From Paenibacillus sp. MAEPY2 (GTDB taxonomy: Bacteria; Bacillota; Bacilli; Paenibacillales; Paenibacillaceae), in assembly GCF_000499205.1 (NCBI RefSeq), contig NZ_AWUK01000043.1:1-64000 (forward strand): a stretch of 64,000 bases of DNA. The letters are read 5' to 3'. Below, in pieces: positions 25,890 through 32,586 of this stretch. Position numbers and translations under genes: made by a program. Below the pieces are notes generated by a model, which searched no databases, was not told the DNA's origin, and saw nothing but the letters and a program-made list of their open reading frames with translations. Position 1 is the first letter of the stretch; every line of letters begins with the position of its first letter.

Positions 25890-26438
25890 TTAAACACGTA
25901 TCTCTTCTCTCCTCGACCCTGAGTATGTTCTCTTCAAATCATCATAACCTTCTGGTCGGGCTGCATTTTTATCTACGTATTTAGTATTAGTCATAAGGAG
26001 CCCATTCCCATAATGTGTTTCAATAATTCCACTTGAGTAATCAACAAATACTGGACTTTGACAATACTTACAATTGGACTTCCTTCTACTCTTTCGTGAT
26101 GGCGTTAAGTATGTAGCGCTGCATTTACAAACTATCTTAAAAGATATCAAGGGGTCCTCTTCTAATTCTTCTTCTGCTTCCTCAATATGTGTCTGAATTA
26201 TATGTACGGAGCTCGTTTCAATGCTTTGTGCACGAAGACATTTAAAATCAGCTACAAGATTTGGATTGAGACCAAACACATATTTTCCGGATTCAATCAC
26301 AAATCTTTTGTTAGTCTTATAACACTCTTCCCACTCTTCTAGTTGTGACTTAGATAATTCAATAGAACCCTTCACACCACTATTTAAGGTGTACACCAGC
26401 GTGTTTAAAACTTCGGCATGCTTGTCATAATTGTCCAT
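25890..26438 (-). CDS. Hypothetical protein with zinc ribbon
   Basis: A 182-residue protein, not assigned. The middle is acidic (EEAEEELEEDPL) and is followed by a split zinc ribbon: VCKCSATYLTPSRKSRRKSN then CKYCQSPVFVD. The first knuckle is CxC rather than CxxC. It may bind nucleic acid through the basic linker between the pairs. Divergent from the MerR-like gene at 26598. Confidence 0.6.
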   Translation of the reverse strand: MDNYDKHAEVLNTLVYTLNSGVKGSIELSKSQLEEWEECYKTNKRFVIESGKYVFGLNPNLVADFKCLRAQSIETSSVHIIQTHIEEAEEELEEDPLISFKIVCKCSATYLTPSRKSRRKSNCKYCQSPVFVDYSSGIIETHYGNGLLMTNTKYVDKNAARPEGYDDLKRTYSGSRREEIRV

Positions 26439-26597
26439 CTACCGTCCTCACTTCACTTTTAAAAGTCCTTCTTATTACAGAGTATACCATGACCTCATAT
26501 TTATGAGATGAAGAACAATATTTTCACTTCCCCTCTTTTGACCAATTGTTTTGGAATCCCGCTGCCGGTAAACTCTATAACAGGAGGTCGGTTAAAT

Positions 26598-27521
26598 ATG
26601 CTACTCACCAAAAAGACAATGATATCTCAAGCGATTGAGCATGGCATTCACTTAACTCCAAAGTTGCTTGATAGATACTTAGAATTAGGATTCCTAAGTG
26701 GATCCTGGACCGGCGATGGCAGGGGCAAAGGGGCGAGGAAGTACTTCAATCACGCGGATTTAGATACAATTCAACATATTAACGAACTTAAACAAGAAGG
26801 AATTAGTAAAAATCAAAAAGATCTAATCTTTGTATTGTTCTGGGAAGGTTACGATGTGGATTTGGAAAAATTGAAGATAAGGCTCCTTAGCTTCTATGAA
26901 GATGTACAAACTGTTTTCAATGAAATAACAAAGTACAGTCAAGACAATAGTTATGGAGACTTTATAGATTTGCTCGCTTCACAGGATGTTAGGAAAAGAA
27001 GTAAAATCGGAAGGCCGTCAAACTCTGATCAAAAAGAATTACAAGATGAACAGGCAGCTAAGGTAGAAATGCTTTGGGATGGAAGTAACCTGGCTCGCGC
27101 CCTCAGTAATAGAAATATCTCTATTGAACATATTGAAAAGCTCAGCAGATCGAAAGGAATCATGTTTCAAGACGAAATTGATGGGAAGCCTATGAGCGAG
27201 ATTATTCAAGGCACTGTAAATGGTTGGTTACAAAGAATGGACTGGAAAAAGCAGATTCAAGATACAAATGAAGAAGACTTTAGAGAATCGTATTCCATCA
27301 TTCATATGATGCGAACAGCTGGAGCATCCCTTGGTGAGCTTGGAATTCTATGGCCATCAAATACAGGCAATTATAAACTCAACATGACTCGTATAATTTT
27401 GCTACTCTTGATTTGCAATATTGAGATGCGTTCAGGGATAAAATGGTTTGTAAATAATCATTGGTCAGAAATAGTTAGTGATTATTCATTGGTAATTACG
27501 AAAGGAGGTGACACAAAATGA
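26598..27521 (+). CDS. MerR-like winged-helix protein
   Basis: 307 residues from ATG 26598, which follows AGGAGG. The frame is open 30 codons further upstream. Residues 1-75 resemble a MerR-type winged helix: MISQAIEHGIHLTPKLLDRYLELGFL, then RKYFNHADLDTIQHINELKQEGIS, in which a wing is formed by GDGRGKGARKYF. The remainder is helical, with a long linker at GRPSNSDQKELQD. There is no metal-binding tail. Its stop overlaps the start of the next gene (ATGA), so the two are translationally coupled. Confidence 0.65.
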   Translation: MLLTKKTMISQAIEHGIHLTPKLLDRYLELGFLSGSWTGDGRGKGARKYFNHADLDTIQHINELKQEGISKNQKDLIFVLFWEGYDVDLEKLKIRLLSFYEDVQTVFNEITKYSQDNSYGDFIDLLASQDVRKRSKIGRPSNSDQKELQDEQAAKVEMLWDGSNLARALSNRNISIEHIEKLSRSKGIMFQDEIDGKPMSEIIQGTVNGWLQRMDWKKQIQDTNEEDFRESYSIIHMMRTAGASLGELGILWPSNTGNYKLNMTRIILLLLICNIEMRSGIKWFVNNHWSEIVSDYSLVITKGGDTK

Positions 27522-27652
27522 AGAACGTTGGTCTAGCATTTGGTAGTGGAAACGCTGTATCTGTTCCCACATGGTTCATTGCGATCATCTTGCTGTTTGC
27601 TGTTATTGGTATCTATGAAATGTATAAGAGTTTCAAAGAATCTGTAGATTAA
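27518..27652 (+). CDS. 44-residue single-pass membrane peptide
   Basis: A short gene with an excellent AAAGGAGGTGA site and ATG at 27518, overlapping the previous stop by four bases. The product opens MKNVGLAFGSGNAVSVPTW, has one membrane helix (FIAIILLFAVIGIYEMY) and ends in a charged tail. It could be a membrane partner or inhibitor of the upstream MerR-like regulator (inference from coupling). A hairpin terminator follows at about 27658-27694. Confidence 0.6.
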   Translation: MKNVGLAFGSGNAVSVPTWFIAIILLFAVIGIYEMYKSFKESVD

Positions 27653-27805
27653 AAAATAAAAAAGTAGCTATTCCCGAACTGGGAAGGCTACTTTCGTCGT
27701 TGATAAGGCCATATGAATGAGAACACGATAGATATATGTAAGCTAAAAATGATTAAAGCTATACAATTTTTTGCACAGCTATTCAAAGTGCCCTCCTCCC
27801 TCCTT

Positions 27806-28045
27806 TCACTCATTCTTTGGGTTATTATCTGTGGTGTGATTTATAATTAATTCAAGTAAGCCTAAACGCAGTGATTGCATCACATCCTCCTTTGGCATTC
27901 GTATATATTTTGCCATCTGCTCCATCTCCTCCTCAAACATATCGAGTATAGCCATAAAAGCTGCTTGATCACCTTTCCTAGATCTTTGAACAAGATTCAT
28001 GAACTCAATTTCGTCGATAGAAAGCTTAATGTCTTCTTTTTCCAT
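27806..28045 (-). CDS. rsoA: Sigma region-2-like (RsoA/HTH_16) protein
   Basis: A 79-residue helical protein. FMNLVQRSRKGDQAAFMAIL followed by EEEMEQMAKYIRMPKEDVMQSLRLGLLELI matches the pattern of sigma-70 region 2 or the HTH_16 domain, in which the E-D-x-x-Q core-polymerase-binding helix is kept. It is encoded overlapping the 3' end of the 27997-28329 gene, whose product looks like region 4. The pair corresponds to the Bacillus subtilis RsoA-SigO two-part sigma factor, where RsoA supplies region 2. The symbol is by analogy. Confidence 0.65.
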   Translation of the reverse strand: MEKEDIKLSIDEIEFMNLVQRSRKGDQAAFMAILDMFEEEMEQMAKYIRMPKEDVMQSLRLGLLELIINHTTDNNPKNE

Positions 28046-28329
28046 TTATTTACTCCTTGTTGTGAAATTTGAAGGTCTGCAGAAACCTCTTTTTCTGACT
28101 TGCCACAAAGGTAAACATCATGAATTACTTTCTTTCCTACGTCTGATGGAATGAGAGCAAATATCTCCTCCACATGGATTCTTGAAATAGAATCATTTTC
28201 AAAAGAATCGATTGTTGTGATATCAAACACCATCCCAAATTCCTTGTTAGCTGTCACCTTAGACCTGTACTGAAGTCTCCAAGCCATCTTCTTTAGCTCG
28301 GATCTACATTGTTCTTTTGTCATCTCCAA
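27997..28329 (-). CDS. sigO: Sigma region-4-like (SigO-type) protein
   Basis: A 110-residue protein. The C-terminal 55 residues form a sigma region 4 HTH: IFALIPSDVGKKVIHDVYLCGKSEKEVSADLQISQQGVNKWKKK in pieces. The N-terminus is short, and region 2 is supplied by the next gene. This arrangement matches SigO (YvrI). Start: TTG 28329 is best spaced to the GAGGTGAGA site, with ATG 28323 as alternative. It is divergent from a YvrJ-family gene, the same company that sigO keeps in B. subtilis. The symbol is by analogy. Confidence 0.65.
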   Translation of the reverse strand: MEMTKEQCRSELKKMAWRLQYRSKVTANKEFGMVFDITTIDSFENDSISRIHVEEIFALIPSDVGKKVIHDVYLCGKSEKEVSADLQISQQGVNKWKKKTLSFLSTKLSS

Positions 28330-28344
28330 TTATCTCACCTCACT

Positions 28345-28479
28345 ATATAGGTAAAAATAAGAACGCAATAACAACCAAAAATATGAATTGTAGGAACAAA
28401 TGTTCTTATTTAATTATATTGGAATCTCCGATTTTCTTCCAGTTAAAAGTTGTAAACTACCGTTCTTTTTTACCTATAT
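28345..28479. promoter_or_regulatory. Divergent promoter region with paired GTTGT-N18-ACCTATAT motifs and a LexA-type box
   Basis: On the right, GTTGT (28449-28453), 18 bases and ACCTATAT (28472-28479) precede the YvrJ gene. On the left the same bipartite motif with the same 18-base gap runs on the minus strand (28371-28375 and 28345-28352) before the sigma gene. Both also contain CGTTCTT in the spacer. Between them, GAACAAATGTTC (28394-28405) fits the Bacillus LexA/DinR core GAAC-N4-GTTC. The shared motif may be recognised by the encoded sigma factor (autoregulation). The left copy sits very close to its ribosome site, so the exact role is uncertain. Confidence 0.6.
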
Positions 28480-28500
28480 TTATGAGAAGGAGGTGAAGAA

Positions 28501-28671
28501 ATGGAGATTGAAAAATTCATCGAGTTAGTTCCTAGTTTTGGATTCCCTGTAGTAATCACGTTTATGCTATTGAAGTATCTTATGGACAACATTAAGGAAA
28601 AGTTTGATACGTTGGATCGGACCTTAAAGGAATTGATTGATTTGATCAAAGATAAGAAAACGCTACCTTGA
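28501..28671 (+). CDS. yvrJ: YvrJ-family small membrane protein
   Basis: A 56-residue protein with a GAAGGAGGTGA site. It has one membrane helix opening with the family pattern SFGFPVVITFMLLKYL and then an amphipathic helix (EKFDTLDRTLKELIDLIKD). Size and layout match YvrJ of Bacillales. In B. subtilis yvrJ neighbours the SigO/RsoA genes, which strengthens both calls. The role is unknown, perhaps signal sensing at the membrane. A terminator follows at 28697-28722. Confidence 0.7.
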   Translation: MEIEKFIELVPSFGFPVVITFMLLKYLMDNIKEKFDTLDRTLKELIDLIKDKKTLP

Positions 28672-28696
28672 ACACTACAAAGTGTATTGGAGCTTG

Positions 28697-28722
28697 ACCG
28701 ATCTCAAATAGATCGGTTTTGT
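28697..28722 (+). terminator. Terminator after the YvrJ gene
   Basis: ACCGATCT (28697-28704) with AGATCGGT (28710-28717) followed by TTTT. Confidence 0.7.
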
Positions 28723-28839
28723 TCTATGAATAATCATAATCATCTGATTAGATGAATAGATATATTGAAGGAATGAGCAGCGCATCGTTAGAGAAGTAGA
28801 TATTTAAGTTAGAGCTTGAAGCGTAGTTTTATTTTTAGT

Positions 28840-29160
28840 CGTAGATACGTAGATAATTATGAATTTAAATGAGATATAAGAAACAGAAAGTTAAACTACC
28901 TAAAATTCGGTATGAATAACGATTTAGTTTACATAATCATGCTAATTTAGTGAAATACAGATCATCTGTTCTTGTTTTGAGTAGTAACACTATTGTGTCA
29001 CACAATAGTGTTACTACATGCTGATCTAAAAAGCCTTATCATATAAGGTTTTTTTAGTTTTTCATAGAAAGTTATTTATATGTCGCATAATAGTGTCACA
29101 TGATTGTGTAACTATATTTTTCTTTACATCTTCCAATAGTGTCCACTATAATTAGCAATA
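28840..29160. repeat. tubC: Putative partition (centromere) region upstream of TubR-TubZ
   Basis: This 500-base gap before the partition operon holds three kinds of repeats. There are two CGTAGA hexamers at 28840-28853. There is a perfect 37-bp palindrome at 28981-29017 with 17-base arms (GTAGTAACACTATTGTG and its complement around TCA). There are further AATAGTGT half-sites near 29087 and 29142. TubR proteins bind iterated sites directly upstream of tubRZ in known plasmids, so this is the best centromere candidate. The symbol is by analogy. Confidence 0.6.
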
Positions 29161-29178
29161 TAATCCTCTCAAAAGGTA

Positions 29179-29550
29179 TTGAGTGAGGTGATCAATCTGA
29201 AATACAACGGAGAACATGCAGAGGATCAGCTAGATGAATACGACGATTTGCTCTTCTCGGAAAGAACCCTTTCGTTCTTTCGTAGCAAGCTAAATGATTT
29301 TGCAATAGATATATTCTTACTGATTGCAGTTACGAATAAAGAGAACAAAGGATTTATTAAGACGAGGATAGATGATTATCGTGATCGTAGATTCTTCATT
29401 GATTCTGCATTAACTGTATTGGAAGCGCAGGGATTCATTAAACGTGGAAAAGTCGGAACTATGGCTCCTTATTATTTAACTAATAGAGGGAAGCAATTGC
29501 TGGGATTAGTAATTAAAGAACGAAAAAATATGAGTGAAAGAAAGGAATAA
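29179..29550 (+). CDS. tubR: TubR-like winged-helix partition adaptor
   Basis: About 123 residues with a winged-helix fold: DIFLLIAVTNKENKGFIKTRIDD, FIDSALTVLEAQGFIKRGKV and then the wing TMAPYYLTNRGKQLLGLV. Size and position, just upstream of a TubZ gene with only a 4-base gap, match TubR, which binds the centromere and couples it to TubZ filaments. The start is unclear. TTG 29179 is one option, but GAGGTGA at 29184-29190 would serve a start a few codons downstream. The symbol is by context. Confidence 0.7.
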   Translation: MSEVINLKYNGEHAEDQLDEYDDLLFSERTLSFFRSKLNDFAIDIFLLIAVTNKENKGFIKTRIDDYRDRRFFIDSALTVLEAQGFIKRGKVGTMAPYYLTNRGKQLLGLVIKERKNMSERKE

Positions 29551-29554
29551 ACAG

Positions 29555-30898
29555 ATGAGCAAAATTGATGTGAATAATCTGGGGCATCTACGGAGAATGA
29601 TCTCTCCATATGTCTTTTCTGAAAGCATTTTAAACGAAATAGATCGACTTCCAAACCAAGTTATTATCGGGTTAGGTCAAGGTGGTGGTCGGATGGCAGC
29701 AGAATTGTCGCGTTGCGGTCACCCTACTTATCTTTTCAATAGTTCAAAAAGTGATTTAAACGAACATAAAAACCTTATTCCTGATGATAGAAGGATTGAA
29801 ACACCTTCTAAACGTTTAGTCGGGCTCGAAGGTACGGATAAAAATGCAAAACTTGGCTTTGAAATAGCTAAAGAGAACATTGATTTATACAAGCAAGTTG
29901 CAATACAACCTGATGTTCAATTAGCCGATTTCGTATGGGTAACTGTTTCTTTAGGTGGAGGTAGTGGAAATGGGGCCCTCAAAGTTATTATGGAGATCTT
30001 GTCCAAGGTTAGGGAAAGAAAACAGCTGCCAGGTGGGAAAATTCCTTTAGGTGTTATTTGCTCCCTTCCTTCTACTGATGAGCGTGGGGTTGCGTTTAGA
30101 GATAATGCATTAGCAGGCATTTATGTTATACAGGATCTCATGGCTAAAGGGAAAATGGGCGCGGCTCTTGTAATCGATAACGAGAAACTAAAAGATTACT
30201 ATGAAAATGGAGAGCGAGTTCAGGGTGTCGATGCTCGATCTTACACAAATATGGTTGTTGCCTCAACACTTTACGATACAGCTGCTCTTCCTCTTCTGGA
30301 AGGTAGATCTGTCTACGATAAAACTGAATTGTTATCTACTTGGTCTACGCCTGGATGGTTATCAGTATCTAAACGATCGATTCCACTCAGTGATGACGTA
30401 ATTTACAAAGCTGAGATTGAGAACTTATTTAAACGTAATGAAGTCCTTGCAAACTATAGACTAAATAATGTGCTGACAGGTGCAATTGCAGTTATCTACC
30501 CGAATAACCGTAAGATTTCCCCACAAATTGCAGATGACATTTACAGAGATACTTCAGAGATTCTAAATACTCGGGTTAATCATGCAATCTCGAAAAACGA
30601 TCGTCTATATAATGAGATTCTTTTGTATGGTTTAGCAGTAGTTTCAGATCCTCCACTCCGTATTGAGGAACTAAAACATGAGCGTGAGGAATGGCAAGTG
30701 ATTGAGGAGGAGCAAAAACGAGCAAGAGAACAGACTGCTGCTGGTTTGAGCGACTATAATGACTTTTTCTCAACTAATACTTCGACTAATACAAATCAAG
30801 GAGGACTCCTGACTCTTGATGATCTGGATGAACGAGACACTGAAGACAAACCAGCTGCACTTGCTGATTTAAGTGATCTTGATGATCTAGACCTCTAA
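29555..30898 (+). CDS. tubZ: TubZ tubulin/FtsZ-like GTPase for plasmid partition
   Basis: 447 residues from ATG 29555 (AAAGGA site). N-terminal GTP-binding motifs are of tubulin/FtsZ type: IIGLGQGGGRMAAEL and the signature VSLGGGSGNGA (about residue 130). Central blocks such as ICSLPSTDERGVAFRDNALAGI and the helix around RVNHAISKND also fit. The last 80 residues form a charged helix and an acidic tail (LADLSDLDDLDL), where TubZ proteins contact TubR and control filament dynamics. It would form treadmilling filaments that move plasmid copies. Terminator at 30909-30939. Confidence 0.9.
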   Translation: MSKIDVNNLGHLRRMISPYVFSESILNEIDRLPNQVIIGLGQGGGRMAAELSRCGHPTYLFNSSKSDLNEHKNLIPDDRRIETPSKRLVGLEGTDKNAKLGFEIAKENIDLYKQVAIQPDVQLADFVWVTVSLGGGSGNGALKVIMEILSKVRERKQLPGGKIPLGVICSLPSTDERGVAFRDNALAGIYVIQDLMAKGKMGAALVIDNEKLKDYYENGERVQGVDARSYTNMVVASTLYDTAALPLLEGRSVYDKTELLSTWSTPGWLSVSKRSIPLSDDVIYKAEIENLFKRNEVLANYRLNNVLTGAIAVIYPNNRKISPQIADDIYRDTSEILNTRVNHAISKNDRLYNEILLYGLAVVSDPPLRIEELKHEREEWQVIEEEQKRAREQTAAGLSDYNDFFSTNTSTNTNQGGLLTLDDLDERDTEDKPAALADLSDLDDLDL

Positions 30899-30908
30899 AA
30901 TAGAAAGT

Positions 30909-30939
30909 AAAAGGTGGCTCTTTAAGAGCCACCTTTTTT
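30909..30939. terminator. Bidirectional terminator between tubZ and the TubY-like gene
   Basis: AAGGTGGCTCTT pairs with AAGAGCCACCTT followed by T residues. The converging minus gene ends at 30943. Confidence 0.8.
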
Positions 30940-30942
30940 GTC

Positions 30943-31944
30943 TTATTCATTTCCACTTTCTAATGTTGCTGCACTTTCATTTAAGGGAAACTCTTTCAGC
31001 CCGTTATCAATGTAAGACTGGATAAACGCTTCTTTATCTTTCTCACTAGCAAAGAGATTTTTTAGGGCTCCCCTACTCTTCCACTGTTCTATAGCTTCTA
31101 GCCTTAACAACCTCTTCATTTGCTGTTGTTTAAGCTTAAACTCTAGGTCAAGGTTTCTTTGAATAAGCTCTTGTTGTTTAGTTGTTCTCTCATCAAGCTC
31201 AGCTTGTTGTGAAGCAAGTTTTTCCTGTTCTTGAACCAACCTCTCCTGGGTTACCGAAAGCTCCCCTTGCTTCTCGAGTTGTACTTTGTGTTCTTCAGAT
31301 ATTTCCTTGAATTGTTCACCAATGAATTCAATACCTTCAGCAATATCACTTTCGAATCTTTTTTCATTATGGTCAATGTAGGCTAGGAATGCACTTTTGA
31401 GTGTATCTAAACTTGAAATATTATAGATCTCGCCAGAGTTTATCATAGAAACAATAGTGTCTGGAGACATTCTGGCAGCGGAGACCGTTGATATTCCAGT
31501 AGTCATCACTTTAATGTCTTTCTGAGAGTATTTATTACAGTATCTTAAAGTAGCAACGATCTTTGCTCTAATAATCGCATATACATCCCAAGTCCATGTA
31601 TTCCCGGTCTTTTGTACGTTCAAGTAATCAATAAGATTATCCTCTCGTTTCGCGTTTAGCCACCAACGCAAACGGGCATCATCGATCTGATGGTCCCCTG
31701 TTGGAGATTTTAGAAAATCATATGATTTGAGTATCTCAGCTACTTTGGACGTAGAATACCGTGCTGTACGGTCCAATTGAAGAATATCTGTGCTTACCAT
31801 TTCAAATTTTTCATGGTTTACGTATTTGTATAGAATATCCGATTGTTCAAAGTATGATTTAATTTCCTCACTAGGACCAACCTCTTCTATATTCCGTGAT
31901 TGGTTAGCGGTTGTGCTGTTGTGCTGCTCGTTAGTATCAGTCAT
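30943..31944 (-). CDS. TubY-like coiled-coil DNA-binding protein
   Basis: A 333-residue protein. The N-terminal about 110 residues contain a MerR/ParB-like winged HTH (TARYSTSKVAEILKSYDFLK and DDARLRWWLNAKREDNLI). A second helical block follows (WTWDVYAIIRAKIVATLRY). Residues 210-300 are a long coiled coil rich in Glu and Gln. HTH plus coiled coil beside tubZ fits the third partition component TubY described for some tubZRC loci, which modulates TubZ filaments. It faces tubZ convergently, with a repeat-rich region upstream (31945-32586) that it may bind. Confidence 0.65.
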   Translation of the reverse strand: MTDTNEQHNSTTANQSRNIEEVGPSEEIKSYFEQSDILYKYVNHEKFEMVSTDILQLDRTARYSTSKVAEILKSYDFLKSPTGDHQIDDARLRWWLNAKREDNLIDYLNVQKTGNTWTWDVYAIIRAKIVATLRYCNKYSQKDIKVMTTGISTVSAARMSPDTIVSMINSGEIYNISSLDTLKSAFLAYIDHNEKRFESDIAEGIEFIGEQFKEISEEHKVQLEKQGELSVTQERLVQEQEKLASQQAELDERTTKQQELIQRNLDLEFKLKQQQMKRLLRLEAIEQWKSRGALKNLFASEKDKEAFIQSYIDNGLKEFPLNESAATLESGNE

Positions 31945-32030
31945 ATAATCCCCTCCTACCCTACTGAGAATAGACTATAGAGCCGTTCCTGTGGGCTTAT
32001 GTAAGCTCTGCTTTACAATTTTATATCAAA

Positions 32031-32565
32031 GACTACGTCCACGTCTAGTTTATTCACTTAAATCTACGTTGGTTTACGATTAAAGGCTAAATTGTTAGAA
32101 AAGATGAATATCTACGGAAGAATTCAACAAAAAAAGAGCCGTAGATAACATTTCTACGGCTTGAATGAGGAAAAACAGCGTATTGGATAACGAAGACTGT
32201 ATCTACGCTAGAATTTTATACACAGATCTAACGTAAACTACGGTCTACGATCAGATGAAGGGTATATATTATGAAGAAAAGATGTGTAGACCGAAATCTC
32301 TGGTATGATTAGATGAATTCTCTACGGCTACATTTAAATATTGTGACTTTGATCTGCGTTAGTCTACGATCTAATCATAAAATGAATAAAAAGTGATTAG
32401 CTCAATGATTTAATATTTTACCGAAGATTAAATATCTACGAATGGATTGTTGTTAACCTTGAATAAATTATAAATGAAGATTATGGATGATTTTATCTTC
32501 TTAATTCGTAGATATTTATCTACGTCTTCGTAACGATTGATCAACCTAATCTTCTTTGATCTACA
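32031..32565. repeat. Dense TCTACG/CGTAGA repeat array
   Basis: The 640-base gap between the TubY-like and topoisomerase genes has about eleven exact TCTACG or CGTAGA hexamers, including 32063, 32111, 32140, 32153, 32202, 32244, 32321, 32363, 32435, 32507 and 32519, plus many near copies. Both orientations occur, and one pair forms a hairpin (GCCGTAGA with TCTACGGC, 32138-32160). Two more copies lie at 28840-28853 upstream of tubR, and several reach into the 3' part of the topoisomerase gene. The density is far above chance and suggests a protein-binding array, possibly a second centromere or TubY site. No gene is seen here. Confidence 0.75.
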
Positions 32566-32586
32566 CGTATATTTAACAACATATCG

